DNA of 64,000 bases from Laribacter hongkongensis DSM 14985. Lineage in GTDB: Bacteria > Pseudomonadota > Gammaproteobacteria > Burkholderiales > Aquaspirillaceae. The position numbers were made by a program, and so were the translations under genes. The notes below the pieces were generated by a model. It did not search any database, was not told the origin of the DNA, and saw only the letters and a program-made list of their open reading frames with translations. The stretch lies in NCBI RefSeq assembly GCF_000423285.1, contig NZ_AUHR01000003.1:227620-291619 (forward strand), in the 5' to 3' direction. Below are positions 1 to 9,446 of this stretch, piece by piece. How positions within the stretch are numbered: the first letter of the stretch is position 1; each line of letters opens with the position of its first letter.

Positions 1-784
1 CTGCCGGCATTTCCATGGAAAACACGGCAACCGGCAGGCCGGTATGGATGGCGACGTTTTCGGCCAGGTTCATCGAAAATGCCGTTTTGCCCATCGACGG
101 GCGGCCGGCGACGATGATCAGGTCGCCCGGTTGCAGGCCGGAGGTCTTTTCGTCCAGATCGATAAAGCCGGTGGGTACGCCGGTGACTTCATCCGGATTG
201 TCGCGGCTGTAGAGAAGATCGATCTTGTCCGTCACTTCGGCGAGGATTTCCGGCATGGCCAGAAAGCCCTGTTCGGATTTGGCCGTGCTTTCGGCGATCT
301 TGAACACCTTGCCTTCGGCTTCGTCCAGCAGCTGGGCCGCATCGCGGCCCATGGGATGAAAGGCCGATTCGACGATTTCGGTGCCGACCGTCACCAGTTG
401 CCGCATGACCGAACGTTCGCGCACGATTTCGCCATAGCGGCGGATGTTGGCGGCACTGGGAGTGTTCTGCGCCAGGGTGGCGAGGTAGGCCAGCCCGCCG
501 ACTTCGGAGAGTTCGTTGGTGCTTTCCAGCCGTTCGGATACGGTAATCACGTCGGCCGGGCGGCCACCGTCGATCAGCTTGGCAATGGCCCGCCAGATCA
601 GGCGGTGGTCGTAGCGATAGAAATCCCCTTCGCCAATCAGGTCGGCGATCTTTTCCCATGCGTGATTGTCGAGCAGCAAGCCGCCAAGCACCGACTGTTC
701 TGCCTCGGCAGAATGCGGTGGTACCCGCAGCCCGGTCAGGGGCTCGGCATCGGATGGTGCGGGGAGATCATCGTATTCGGACAT
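1..784 (-). CDS. dnaB: Replicative DNA helicase DnaB, 5' part (runs off the left edge)
   Basis: Hexameric helicase that unwinds DNA at the replication fork. Only the first 261 residues are inside the window. The frame is open from the ATG at 784 (starts MSEYDDLPAPSDAEP) to base 1. The N-terminal DnaB domain is visible (SAEQSVLGGLL-type helix, then DFYRYDHRLIWRAI), followed by the start of the RecA-like domain with Walker A GRPSMGKT near positions 80-120 of the window and VFSMEM right at the edge. The order and motifs match the family fully. The C-terminal half lies to the left of the window. Confidence 0.96.
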   Translation of the reverse strand, partial: MSEYDDLPAPSDAEPLTGLRVPPHSAEAEQSVLGGLLLDNHAWEKIADLIGEGDFYRYDHRLIWRAIAKLIDGGRPADVITVSERLESTNELSEVGGLAYLATLAQNTPSAANIRRYGEIVRERSVMRQLVTVGTEIVESAFHPMGRDAAQLLDEAEGKVFKIAESTAKSEQGFLAMPEILAEVTDKIDLLYSRDNPDEVTGVPTGFIDLDEKTSGLQPGDLIIVAGRPSMGKTAFSMNLAENVAIHTGLPVAVFSMEMPA

Positions 785-910
785 GGCAGACTTCACTGGC
801 AGCTGGGGCGTGGCGCCCGCTTCGGGGGATGGATTCTAGAACCTCTTGCCGGTCTGGTCACGGGGTTGCCGCTTGAGCCGGCAACTCGTCCCCATGGGCG
901 GTCTGTCTTT

Positions 911-919
911 TGCTACAAT
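911..919 (+). promoter_or_regulatory. Probable extended -10 promoter of the tRNA-Leu gene
   Basis: The sequence TTGCTACAAT contains TG-n-TACAAT, an extended -10 element, about 66 bases upstream of the mature tRNA. No good -35 box is seen, which is usual for extended -10 promoters. It lies in the gap between the divergent dnaB start and the tRNA. Confidence 0.5.
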
Positions 920-984
920 GCGCGCCCTGCCCGTCCTGAAGCATTCTCAACGCATCATGTGATGCGGAAATGCTCCCGTATTTT

Positions 985-1069
985 GCCGGCGTGGTGGAAT
1001 TGGTATACACAGCAGACTTAAAATCTGCCGCCAACAGGCTTACCGGTTCGAGTCCGGTCGCCGGCACCA
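985..1069 (+). tRNA. tRNA-Leu (anticodon UAA)
   Basis: The acceptor stem GCCGGCG pairs with CGCCGGC and the CCA end is encoded. The anticodon stem GCAGA/TCTGC (1012-1016 with 1024-1028) encloses the loop CTTAAAA, which gives anticodon TAA at 1019-1021. The T arm contains GGTTCGAGTCC. The length of 85 and the variable arm fit a class II leucine tRNA. It reads UUA and UUG codons. Confidence 0.97.
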
Positions 1070-1103
1070 TCAAACAGTTCGTAGCAGTTCGCATTAGCCT
1101 GTC

Positions 1104-1137
1104 AAGCCCCGTAAAACCTGGTGTTTACGGGGCTTTT
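1104..1137 (+). terminator. Rho-independent terminator after tRNA-Leu
   Basis: A perfect 12-bp stem (1104-1115 with 1124-1135) with an 8-base loop is followed by a short T run. It lies 35 bases past the tRNA and points in its direction. Confidence 0.85.
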
Positions 1138-1183
1138 GCTTCCGTAACGGTTCGGAATGGTTCGCACAAAGCCGGGAGGATTT

Positions 1184-1279
1184 GATGGTATCTCCCGGTC
1201 CTGTTTCACAGAGACCACCAACCAGTCATCACGCGGCAGGGCTGACGGTACTTCCCGGTCTGGTTACGCAAATACCACC
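1184..1279. repeat. Two imperfect direct copies of a ~36-bp motif
   Basis: The stretches 1184-1220 and 1244-1279 share the pattern GAyGGTA..TCCCGGTC..GTT...CA.A.ACCACC, with a period of about 60 bases. They fill the gap between the tRNA terminator and the stop of the GlxA-like gene. No gene is seen in this gap. The function is unknown; the motif could be a degenerate dispersed repeat. Confidence 0.4.
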
Positions 1280-1294
1280 GGAGCCTCTGGAGGC

Positions 1295-2233
1295 TCAGCG
1301 TTGCCGGACTGATGCGGGGGTTCCCTCTTCCCGCTGCTGCCAGACCCGCCGGAAATCCCGTGCCGATGCAAAACCTGCGGTTTCCGACGCTTCGGCAACC
1401 GTGGCGCCCCGGGCCAGACAGGCGCGGGCGATTCCGATCTGCAGGCTGTGCCGGTATTCCACCAGGCTGGTCCCGGCATGGATGCGAAAGAGCCGTGCCA
1501 GATGCCGCGCACTGACATGCACGCGGTCAGCCAGCTGCTCCAGCGTCCAGCGCTGCGCCGGATTGTCGGCAATCAGGTCTTGTGCCTTGTGCAAGGCCGG
1601 GTGCAGGTGATTGCGGTGAGCCATCCATGGAGACTGCTGGGCCATGCTGCCGTCGCGCCGGACATAGACCACCATGCGACGTGCCACCCGGGCCGCCACC
1701 ACACTGCCGGCCAGCGACTCGATCAGCCACAGGGCCAGATCAATGCCGGCAGTAATGCCCGCCGAGGTGGCCACCCGGCCGTCTTCGACAAAAATGCGGT
1801 TTTCTTCGACCCGGGCCAATGGCGCCAGTCGGGCCAGCCGGTCGGTCAGCCGGTGATGGGTGGTGCAGCGATGGCCGTCCAGCAACCCGGCCCTGGCAGC
1901 CAGCAATGCGCCAGAACAAATGCAGGTGATCCGGGTATCCGCCCGTGTGACTTGCCGCAGCCAGTCGATTACCTGCAAGGCGGCGGGCGTTGAATAGTCA
2001 CGATCCTCGTCCATCGTGCCCACCAGTACCAGCATGGCCTGTTCCGGAATCCGCACGGGCAGAGGATCAAGCCGGCTGACCAGTCCCAGTGAGTTGATAC
2101 AGTCTGCGACCGGCCCGACCGTGTGCAGGGACAAGGCTGCGCCCTCATCAATGGCAATGCGCATGGCCTCGGCCATGCCGGCATGATCCAGCACCAGATA
2201 GTTCGGCGTCAGGACAAAGAAAATTCCGGTCAT
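1295..2233 (-). CDS. GlxA-family transcriptional regulator (DJ-1/PfpI domain plus AraC-type HTH)
   Basis: Predicted cytoplasmic regulator of 312 residues starting MTGIFFVLTP. Residues 1-180 form a class I glutamine amidotransferase-like (DJ-1/PfpI) domain, with the nucleophile-elbow-like sequence CICSGALLAARAGLLDG. Residues about 210-312 are an AraC-family DNA-binding domain (LEQLADRVHVSARHLARLF, then EASETAGFASARDFRRVW). Its ATG overlaps the stop of the EamA exporter by 4 bases (ATGA), so it is the last gene of a translationally coupled operon. A role in controlling the operon is inferred; the ligand is unknown. Confidence 0.88.
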   Translation of the reverse strand: MTGIFFVLTPNYLVLDHAGMAEAMRIAIDEGAALSLHTVGPVADCINSLGLVSRLDPLPVRIPEQAMLVLVGTMDEDRDYSTPAALQVIDWLRQVTRADTRITCICSGALLAARAGLLDGHRCTTHHRLTDRLARLAPLARVEENRIFVEDGRVATSAGITAGIDLALWLIESLAGSVVAARVARRMVVYVRRDGSMAQQSPWMAHRNHLHPALHKAQDLIADNPAQRWTLEQLADRVHVSARHLARLFRIHAGTSLVEYRHSLQIGIARACLARGATVAEASETAGFASARDFRRVWQQREEGTPASVRQR

Positions 2234-3117
2234 GCTTTTTGCCCGCGCCAGAACAGCCGGCGGATGACCGGACTGCCTGTGGCCAGCCCGGCTACCAGCA
2301 AGACACCGCCCAGTACCTGCAAACCGTCCAGTGTTTCTCCCAGAAACAGGCTGGCAGACAGTACGCCAAAAAACGGTACCAGCAGGCTGTACGGTGCGAC
2401 CACATTCGCCGAGTGCCGGGACAGCAGGCGGCTCCACTGGCTGTAGCCGAACAGGGTGGCCACCAGCGCCAGATAGCCCACTGCGGCAGCACTTTTGAGC
2501 GTCAGCACGGCACTCCAGTCCGTCGTGGGTTGCTCGAACAAGGCCCACATCAGCAAGAACGGCACGATGGGTACCAGACTGGAATACACCACCAGTGCCA
2601 GCATGTCCGGCGAGCCCCCACGCCGCACGATCCGGCGCACGACCAGGTTGGAGACGGCCCAGCACAGTGCTGCGGCCACGGTCAGGGCGAAACCGGTGGC
2701 CGGCAGACTGTTGCCGCTGCTCAGCCCGATCAGGAACAGTCCGGCACTGCCCGTCGCCAGCCCGGCCAGCTGCGCACGGCCAAACCGCTCGCCCAGCCAG
2801 GCAAAACCCAGCAACAGGGTAAAAAAGGCCTGGCTCTGCAACACGATGGACGCCAGAGACGCCGGCATGCCGGCCTTGATGGCAGAAAACAGGAAGGCGA
2901 ACTGGCCGAATCCGACAGTCAGGCCGTAGACCGCCAGATCCCGCCAGACGATCTGCGGGCGATGGACCAGCCACAGGCCGACGGCCGCTGCCACGGCAAA
3001 CCGCAGTGCACCGAGCAGAAACGGTGGCACACCGGCCACCCTCCATTTGATCACGACAAAGTTGAAGCCCCATACCGCCACAATGACCAGGGCCACCAGA
3101 CGGTCAGCCAGCGGCAT
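2230..3117 (-). CDS. EamA/DMT-family exporter
   Basis: Inner-membrane drug/metabolite transporter of 295 residues, with about ten hydrophobic segments in two EamA repeats (LVALVIVAVWGFNFVVIKW at the start; AVGYLALVATLFGYSQWSRLL and LLVPFFGVLSASLFLGE in the second half). The start chosen is the ATG at 3117 (MPLADRLVAL), the natural family start. The same frame is also open upstream through the poly-C tract. The first codons overlap the 3' end of the hydrolase gene, and the stop overlaps the regulator start. The substrate is unknown; family members export amino acids or similar small metabolites. Confidence 0.88.
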   Translation of the reverse strand: MPLADRLVALVIVAVWGFNFVVIKWRVAGVPPFLLGALRFAVAAAVGLWLVHRPQIVWRDLAVYGLTVGFGQFAFLFSAIKAGMPASLASIVLQSQAFFTLLLGFAWLGERFGRAQLAGLATGSAGLFLIGLSSGNSLPATGFALTVAAALCWAVSNLVVRRIVRRGGSPDMLALVVYSSLVPIVPFLLMWALFEQPTTDWSAVLTLKSAAAVGYLALVATLFGYSQWSRLLSRHSANVVAPYSLLVPFFGVLSASLFLGETLDGLQVLGGVLLVAGLATGSPVIRRLFWRGQKA

Positions 3118-3691
3118 GGCCGGCCTCCTGGGGGGGGGGGAGGGTGGCAGCCAGTGCAGCCAGACTGCTTTCGACCGAGTGCAAGGTGACAAACCGTTCG
3201 GCCAGTACCAGCTCGGTTCTTTCGCGCAGGTCAGCCGCCGAGTAATGGCGCCCGGAATGAGGATGGGTCATGGCAAAGGTCAGCATGGCTTCACTGACAA
3301 AATCCACTTGGTAGCCAAGGTCGGCAGCCACCCGGGCCGTTGTTTCGCAACATTGCTCCGTGCGGATGCCCGCCAGCACCAGCTGCTGGATGCCGCGCGC
3401 CTCCAGCCACGGGCGCAGGCCGCTTTCAGTCAGGGCATTGTGGACGTGTTTGGTAAAGGTTGCATCGGCATCAGCAGGCACCCAGTCCATCAGCCGCACC
3501 AGGCCGGAATCCGCCGCAAACGGCCCGGTCTTGCCTTCATGCAGGATATGCACGACCGGCACACCCAGTTGCCGGCAACCAGCAATCAGCGCCAGCAGGT
3601 GTTCGCGGAATGCCGGCAAGTTCTGCTCACTCCAGAACGGACGAAACCGGAAGGACTGCTGTACGTCAATCACGATCAGGGCGGCAGACAT
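3104..3691 (-). CDS. Isochorismatase-family cysteine hydrolase
   Basis: Cytoplasmic hydrolase of 195 residues. The catalytic triad of the family is visible: Asp9 in VIDVQ, Lys81 in TFTKH, and Cys114/115 in GIRTEQCCETTAR. The substrate cannot be read from the sequence (nicotinamidase, pyrazinamidase and other amidase relatives share the fold). It is the first gene of the operon with the exporter and the GlxA-like regulator. The last residues (LPPPQEAGHAAG) are encoded by a run of 11 C on the coding strand and overlap the exporter start by 14 bases. Loss of one C would remove the stop and fuse the two proteins in frame. Confidence 0.87.
   Translation of the reverse strand: MSAALIVIDVQQSFRFRPFWSEQNLPAFREHLLALIAGCRQLGVPVVHILHEGKTGPFAADSGLVRLMDWVPADADATFTKHVHNALTESGLRPWLEARGIQQLVLAGIRTEQCCETTARVAADLGYQVDFVSEAMLTFAMTHPHSGRHYSAADLRERTELVLAERFVTLHSVESSLAALAATLPPPQEAGHAAG
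3130..3140. repeat. Homopolymer of 11 G at a gene junction (possible slippage site)
   Basis: Eleven G on the plus strand (C on the coding strand) lie in the last codons of the hydrolase, 13 bases before the exporter ATG. Long G/C runs are the classic slipped-strand phase-variation element in Neisseriales. Confidence 0.8.
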
Positions 3692-3960
3692 GGCAGGAAC
3701 CTCATGTGTGGATGGATGCAGCCATTATGACGCAAGGCTGATCCTGCCAGCAGGACGGTCCAGGACAGGATGGGGGACAGATCAGGACAAGTTGGCTTTC
3801 AGGAGGTCTGCGACATCACTTGCTGCCGGAAAAATCACCGCACCTGTTGGCGCAGGGCCGCGAGGCCAGCAAGGACCGGGATGACGGGCTTGCCGTAATG
3901 ATGAACCGCAAGACCATGATTCCGTGAATTTTTACTGATACCGATTCATGAACCAGCAAA

Positions 3961-3988
3961 TAAAAACCGGCCACTTTTACATGGCCGG
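3961..3988 (-). terminator. Terminator downstream of the chemoreceptor gene
   Basis: CCGGCCA (3967-3973) pairs with TGGCCGG (3982-3988), and on the minus strand the stem is followed by a T run (the A run at 3962-3966). It ends the leftward chemoreceptor transcript. The T run on the other side makes it potentially bidirectional. The rest of the gap 3692-4007 holds the upstream region of the hydrolase operon and no visible gene. Confidence 0.8.
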
Positions 3989-4007
3989 CCTGCTTTTTTG
4001 TTGGCAA

Positions 4008-5900
4008 TCAGACTTTGAACTTGTCGAAATTGCGCTTTATCTGGTCGCAAGCCTGATAGCTGGCAGAAAGCTTTACATTGATCTCCTGGATGGAGAAGTC
4101 ATTCTGCTCGATTTGCCGGTTTATTTCTTCTGTGCTTTGGGCAATCAGCAATCCTGCATCCTTTTGCTCGTTGGTAGACAAGGAAACCTCGGTCATCTTT
4201 CTGACCAGCTCATTCATGGTTGAATGAATGAAATCAATGTTTTCCTTGATCTTTCCGGTTCTGTCACGACCATCATCAACCGCCACAATGGTTTTTTCCA
4301 TGTCACGAGAAGCCTTTGTCGTACCCTCCCTGACCGACTGGATGGTTTCGTTGATTTCCACCGTGGCATTGACGGTTCTTTCCGCCAGTTTTCTGACCTC
4401 GTCTGCAACAACGGCAAAGCCACGACCATGCTCACCAGCCCGGGCAGCTTCGATCGAGGCATTCAAGGCCAGCAGATTGGTCTGGTCAGCAATTTCGCCA
4501 ATAATGCCGGTAATCTTGGAAATGTCGCTGGACTGGCTTTCCAGTTTGTTGACTATTTCCCCCAGGTCCTGAATGACACTGGAAATGTTGTCGATGCTTG
4601 ACTGCAACATGTTGACATCGTTGAGGGAACGGTCAAGGCAACTGCTGGTTTCGTGAACCTTGTCATCGGTCTCATGCGCCCCATCGGAGATGGAGGAAAT
4701 GCTGACGGATATCTGCTCCAGCGTCGCAGCATTGGAGGCCGAGGCGTCTTTTATCTGTGTGGAGCCAAGAGATAGTTCGCCGGTTTTTTGAGTTACAACC
4801 TGAATGTCCGAGGCCAGTCGGTCAGATTGTTCCTTGAGGTCCTTGACCAGATTCTGGAGTCCGTCAATGAAGTGGTTGAAATAACCTGCCACTTCGGCAA
4901 TTTCATCCTTTCCATTCAGGACCAGACGATGGGTAAGGTCTGCATCGCCAGAAGCAATGTTTTTCATGGCGTCTCTAAGCATGGAGACACCCACCATGGT
5001 TTTTTTCAATACCAGAGTGGTAACCAGTACTGCTATTGCTCCGATGATAAGGACAATGATGGCAATATTGCGTGTTTCTTCATAAAGCGGAGCCAGGATG
5101 ACATCTTTTGGAGTAAACACACCGACAACCCAATCGGTTCCGGCAATGGGCTCCATGAATATATAACCTGTTTCTCCAGAATCCCGCTGGATTTCCACCA
5201 GGTCTTGTTCTTTGGAAATCTGGTCAATTCTTTCTGGTGTCAGGACTGATGATGATTCAGTAATGTTTTTCAGTTTTTTGTTCGGGTGGGCAATAACATC
5301 GCCGTTTTTGCGCAGGACGTAGACAATGCCGCCTCCGCGAATGGTGGATTTGCTCAGTCGCTCCAGCATGGTATCTAGGTTGACGTCTGCACCCAGCACA
5401 AAGCGCCCTCCTGACAGCTTCAGGCCTTTTGACAGAGTGATGCCTGTTTTTCCTGTACTGGCAATGACATACGGTTCACTGATGTTTACTTCATCATTTT
5501 TAAGAGCATTTGCATACCATGGCCGGGAGTTGAAATCAAAATCTGCCGGAGCGACCCATCCGTCTGAAAAGAGGTGTTGCTTGTCAGGGTAGACCAGAAA
5601 TGCGGCCAAAAAACCGCCAGCCCGAGCCTGGGTTTTCAGCAACTCAAGCGTGGAGCCTGAATCTGCCGGAAGGGATTGAATGGCAGTCAACTGGCTTGAT
5701 TTTTCAGCCAGAAACAGTTCGATCAGATCCCGTTTTTCCTGGACGGTTGCCTGAAATTCTGATCTGAGGGATTCCAGGATCAGTTTTTTTGTTTCAAGAA
5801 TGCTAAAGCTGGCAAGCGATACGGACAAAACGATGATGATCGTTATGTTCAACGCCGTTATTTTTGACTTTAGCGAAGAAAAGTTCAGGCTGGATTTCAT
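4008..5900 (-). CDS. Methyl-accepting chemotaxis protein with periplasmic dCache sensor
   Basis: Transmembrane chemoreceptor of 630 residues. A first membrane segment ([16 protein letters not shown]) is followed by a periplasmic dCache-type domain ([32 protein letters not shown]), a second membrane segment ([20 protein letters not shown]), a HAMP linker and the signalling tip [41 protein letters not shown] (a conserved motif, given here in joined blocks). The ATG at 5900 (MKSSLNFSS) is preferred over a TTG 60 bases upstream because it places the membrane anchor at the N terminus. It probably signals to CheA/CheW encoded elsewhere; the ligand is unknown, and amino acids are common for this sensor class. 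Confidence 0.9.
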   Translation of the reverse strand: MKSSLNFSSLKSKITALNITIIIVLSVSLASFSILETKKLILESLRSEFQATVQEKRDLIELFLAEKSSQLTAIQSLPADSGSTLELLKTQARAGGFLAAFLVYPDKQHLFSDGWVAPADFDFNSRPWYANALKNDEVNISEPYVIASTGKTGITLSKGLKLSGGRFVLGADVNLDTMLERLSKSTIRGGGIVYVLRKNGDVIAHPNKKLKNITESSSVLTPERIDQISKEQDLVEIQRDSGETGYIFMEPIAGTDWVVGVFTPKDVILAPLYEETRNIAIIVLIIGAIAVLVTTLVLKKTMVGVSMLRDAMKNIASGDADLTHRLVLNGKDEIAEVAGYFNHFIDGLQNLVKDLKEQSDRLASDIQVVTQKTGELSLGSTQIKDASASNAATLEQISVSISSISDGAHETDDKVHETSSCLDRSLNDVNMLQSSIDNISSVIQDLGEIVNKLESQSSDISKITGIIGEIADQTNLLALNASIEAARAGEHGRGFAVVADEVRKLAERTVNATVEINETIQSVREGTTKASRDMEKTIVAVDDGRDRTGKIKENIDFIHSTMNELVRKMTEVSLSTNEQKDAGLLIAQSTEEINRQIEQNDFSIQEINVKLSASYQACDQIKRNFDKFKV

Positions 5901-6074
5901 GGCAGGATTACCGGGAGTGGGGAAGATAAATCGTAACCAACCCGGCTGATAAATCCGCAATCAAGACAGCATGTGAAATGATGCAGATCAAATGACAATG
6001 GGTTTTATTGTAAAGAAATTGATCAGGAAAAATCGAATATTCCTGTCGCAAAACTTAACCTGGTCTACTGGTTT

Positions 6075-7946
6075 TCATACGGCAGCCTGTGTGCCGACAA
6101 TGACCACCCTGTCTGCCGGCAAGCGGTAAAACACGGCTTGCCCCTGCCCTTGTCTTGCCAGCCAATGGAAAAGTGCTCTTCTCCAGATCGGTACGCCCGC
6201 CAGTTTTTCCATTTCTGCCACTCGTCCCAGAAAGAAACTGGCGTCGCCGGCCTCCAGCAAAATTCGCATGTCCTTGTCTTGCATCAGGCTTGCAGGAACG
6301 TCCGGCTCTTCCCGGAAGCCGTAGCGCAGGCGGACTCGCCAGAACCGCCCGGCAAGTTGTTCGATGCGGATGTGTTCGTCAGCCGCTACGAAGGGGATGG
6401 GCTGGCTTTCCACATGCAGGATGACCAGTGTCTGGTGCAGGCAGTGATAGTGCTTGAGGTTCTGCTGCAATACGGCAGGCAAGGTATCGTAATGACCACT
6501 CAGGTAAATGGCGGTGCCCGGCACACGGATCACGTCTGGAGGATCGGCAACAAAGCGTTGCAACGGCAGCGCAGCCGTGCGGCGCTGGTTGGCAATCGAA
6601 TCCATTCCGCGTTTCCAGCTGGTCATCAGTGCATACAGCAGTGCTGCAACCAGAAGCGGCAACCAGCCGCCGCTGAAAAACTTGCCCAGGTTGGAGCCGA
6701 GGAACAGCAACTCGTATGACCACAGCGCCAGCAGTGCCAGCAGCAGCCATGTACGCCGGGCCCCCTGGAACAGCAACAGGACCAGCAGCATCGACATGAG
6801 CGTGGTCAGGTTCATGGCACCTGATACGGCAATCCCGTAGGCCGAGGCCAGTGAGCCTGAAGACCGGAATCCCAGAACCAGTGCCATGACGGCAACCATC
6901 AGTAACCAGTTGATGCCTGGCAGGTAGATCTGCCCCCGCTCGGTTGCTGACGTGTATTTGAGGACAAACGGCGGCAAATATCCCAGACGGCTTGCCTGGG
7001 TCGTCATGGAGAACACGCCGGCGATTGTTGCTTGCGAAGCAATGACAGTTGCCAGTGCCGCCAGAATGACCAATGGCAATTGCAGCATGGCCGGGGCCAG
7101 TTCAAAAAACGGGTGGTTGACCGCAGCAGGGGTTCTCAGGACGAATGCGCCCTGGCCGAAATAATTCAGCATCAATGCTGGCCAGACCATGCTGAACCAC
7201 GCCAGCCGGATGGGACGGCGGCCGAAATGACCCATGTCGGCGTACAGGGCTTCTCCCCCGGTCATGGCAAGAAATACGGCGGACAGCAACACGAAAGCCG
7301 ATCCGGGTGAATCCAGGGCAAATGCCAGCGCAAACGTGGGGCTCAAGGCCAGCAGGACTACGGGGGTCTGGGCGATGCTCCAGACACCCAGCAAGGCCAG
7401 TACCGCAAACCAGACCAGCATGACCGGTCCGAACAGGCGGCCGACCCGGCCTGTGCCAAAGCGCTGGATGGAAAACAGCCCGACCAGGATCAGCAGGGTC
7501 AATGGCAGGATGAACGGTGACATGGCCGGGGCCGCCACACTCAGCCCTTCGATGGCAGACAGTACCGAAATGGCGGGTGTGATCATCGCATCGCCGAAAA
7601 ACAGCGTGGCGCCCAGGATTCCGAGGCCCAGTCCCAGCGCGGCCAGATGGCGGTGCCGGCCTGCCAGTTGCTGGACGCGCGCGGCCAAGGCCAGTGCTCC
7701 GCCCTCGCCATTGTTGTCGAAGCGCAGTACCAGCAACATGTACTTGAGCGAGATGATGATCAGCACGGACCAGAACAGCATCGACAGGGCAGCCAGCACG
7801 TGCAACTGGTCTGGCACAAAGCCGTTATGCCCGGCAAATGCAGCCTTGAAGGCGTACAGCGGACTGGTGCCGATATCGCCGTACACCACGCCCATCGCAG
7901 CCAGGGCCAGTGCCCATGGCCGTTGTGGCTTGCTCTCCTCGTTCAT
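6075..7946 (-). CDS. kup: KUP-family potassium transporter
   Basis: Inner-membrane K+ uptake protein of 623 residues with about twelve membrane segments and a C-terminal cytoplasmic domain. The family signature GVVYGDIGTSPLYAFK is at residues 19-34. Length and motif order match E. coli Kup (about 620 residues). It starts at the ATG at 7946 and stands alone, without other K+ genes nearby. In family members it works as a K+/H+ symporter, mainly at low pH. Confidence 0.95.
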   Translation of the reverse strand: MNEESKPQRPWALALAAMGVVYGDIGTSPLYAFKAAFAGHNGFVPDQLHVLAALSMLFWSVLIIISLKYMLLVLRFDNNGEGGALALAARVQQLAGRHRHLAALGLGLGILGATLFFGDAMITPAISVLSAIEGLSVAAPAMSPFILPLTLLILVGLFSIQRFGTGRVGRLFGPVMLVWFAVLALLGVWSIAQTPVVLLALSPTFALAFALDSPGSAFVLLSAVFLAMTGGEALYADMGHFGRRPIRLAWFSMVWPALMLNYFGQGAFVLRTPAAVNHPFFELAPAMLQLPLVILAALATVIASQATIAGVFSMTTQASRLGYLPPFVLKYTSATERGQIYLPGINWLLMVAVMALVLGFRSSGSLASAYGIAVSGAMNLTTLMSMLLVLLLFQGARRTWLLLALLALWSYELLFLGSNLGKFFSGGWLPLLVAALLYALMTSWKRGMDSIANQRRTAALPLQRFVADPPDVIRVPGTAIYLSGHYDTLPAVLQQNLKHYHCLHQTLVILHVESQPIPFVAADEHIRIEQLAGRFWRVRLRYGFREEPDVPASLMQDKDMRILLEAGDASFFLGRVAEMEKLAGVPIWRRALFHWLARQGQGQAVFYRLPADRVVIVGTQAAV

Positions 7947-8351
7947 GTGGCTTCCGTAACTTCTTTTGAATGGAGTGCGTCCGTACTGTCCAGGCGTGAT
8001 GATTGGCTGCCTGCAAAATCTTTTCTGTTCAAGAAGATGATGCCGGTCATGCCAATGGTGTTCGTATTCGTGCCATTTTGGACATGAAGTGCGTCAGGTC
8101 TGCCAAGGAGTATAGGCACTCAGAAACAAACTGATTAAGAAGCCTTGTTTATAGTCAACAAACAGAACCCATATCGTTTGTCTGACGGAGGATGGGTCAT
8201 CACGGTCGTAGCACACCGTTTCAGCAGGGGGAAGGAGTTGAGAGCGATGCCCTGGTTTTGACGGTGCTTGCTGCCTGACAAGGCATGACTTAACACCCGG
8301 TTCTTGGCTCGGAGAGTCATTCTTCTCTTCTGCCGGTCGTACCAGAGGTCT
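7947..8351. other. Intergenic region upstream of kup
   Basis: About 405 bases without a convincing gene. On the minus strand a TATACT hexamer (complement of 8109-8114) could be a -10 box for kup, with no clear -35 partner. No riboswitch or terminator was recognised. Confidence 0.4.
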
Positions 8352-9167
8352 TTACGCAGCAACCCGCATTTCCGGGGAGGGCTGGTCCGGTATTGCCGGA
8401 TTACAGCTCGAACCAAAAAAGCTCCGGCTGCGTGCCAGCACCTTATTGCGTTCGTTATCGACCATGATCATGTGGTAACTGTCGGTGAGCGGCATGAACT
8501 CCACCGAGCCACCCAGCCGGTTCATCAGGTAATGCGCCGAGCGAGGACTGGTAATGTCATCTTCATCTGCATGCACGATCAGTGTCGGACAGCAGATTTC
8601 AGCCAGTCTTTGCCTGAGATGCCGACGCAAGCGGTCTACTTCGCGAATACAGGCCAGCGGTACATATGCGTAATGGAACCCATCTCCGCGCTCGAAACGC
8701 TGCTGGATGATCTTGCGCAAACGAGGGTTCTTGATGCCGAACGGCTCGTTTTCCGGTACGCGCATGCGCCTGGCCAGCCCGGGAATGCGGTAGACGATAT
8801 GCCGCGCCCAGGTCAGTCGCGGCAGGCTCCAGCCATCCAGAAACATGGGAGGAGCATAGAGGGCCAGGCGGCCATCGTGCTTCTCCAGCCGGGCGACTTC
8901 GAGTGCCACCAATCCTCCCAGACACACGCCGGCCAGATGTACTGCGCCATGCCTGGCCTTGAGTTCGCGGTAGCTGAGGCGGATGGCTTCAACCCAGTCC
9001 TGCCAGTGAGTCCTGAGCAAATCAGCGGGCAAGCTGCCATGCCCTGGCAGGAGTGGAGAGTGGGTGACAAAACCGGCATTTTCCAGCGTTTTGCCTAGCG
9101 CTCCCAAGTCGTACGTCGTCCCGCCCAGTCCATGAACCAGTAAAACAGCCGGCTGCGAAAAAGCCAT
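8352..9167 (-). CDS. Alpha/beta hydrolase, carboxylesterase/lipase type, with Cys in the nucleophile position
   Basis: Soluble hydrolase of 271 residues. The fold is clear: VLLVHGLGGTTYDL (oxyanion region, residues 8-21), the nucleophile elbow AGVCLGGLVAL with Cys82, an acid loop VHADEDDITS, and the catalytic His in SYHMIMVD. It resembles Est30-type monoacylglycerol lipases and carboxylesterases, but these have Ser in G-x-S-x-G. Here the codon is TGT, giving G-V-C-L-G as in dienelactone hydrolases. It lacks a signal peptide. The substrate is unknown. Confidence 0.82.
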   Translation of the reverse strand: MAFSQPAVLLVHGLGGTTYDLGALGKTLENAGFVTHSPLLPGHGSLPADLLRTHWQDWVEAIRLSYRELKARHGAVHLAGVCLGGLVALEVARLEKHDGRLALYAPPMFLDGWSLPRLTWARHIVYRIPGLARRMRVPENEPFGIKNPRLRKIIQQRFERGDGFHYAYVPLACIREVDRLRRHLRQRLAEICCPTLIVHADEDDITSPRSAHYLMNRLGGSVEFMPLTDSYHMIMVDNERNKVLARSRSFFGSSCNPAIPDQPSPEMRVAA

Positions 9168-9446
9168 TATGCATACTCAAGACCAACAACAATGCGATCA
9201 GTATGGTTGATCCGGTTTTGTTTACAAGTGACATTTTTTCCGGAGAAAAGACGTGTGCCCGGTGTATTCGATATGTCGCTGAAAAGGCAAGCCATATAGT
9301 GTTTCGCCTTCAACAAGTACGCTTCAACATGCAGTCGATTGCCTATAGTGGTGGCACTGTGGTGCCCGGCAAAAGCACGGCAAACCTGTCCATGTTCCTG
9401 CCTGTCCAAATCCTTGTACGGCTTTCAAGGCAAAGCGCTCACTGCC

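Noticed and set aside
44..1021. Long open frame on the plus strand across dnaB
   Set aside because: It is antisense to dnaB and runs into the tRNA-Leu; no family motif or ribosome binding site.
1295..3073. 592-residue open frame on the minus strand
   Set aside because: Only its last 312 residues (from 2233) are the GlxA-like regulator; the front is an out-of-frame reading of the EamA exporter.
8135..8416. 93-residue open frame on the minus strand upstream of kup
   Set aside because: No ribosome binding site, no recognisable motif, and it overlaps the end of the hydrolase gene.
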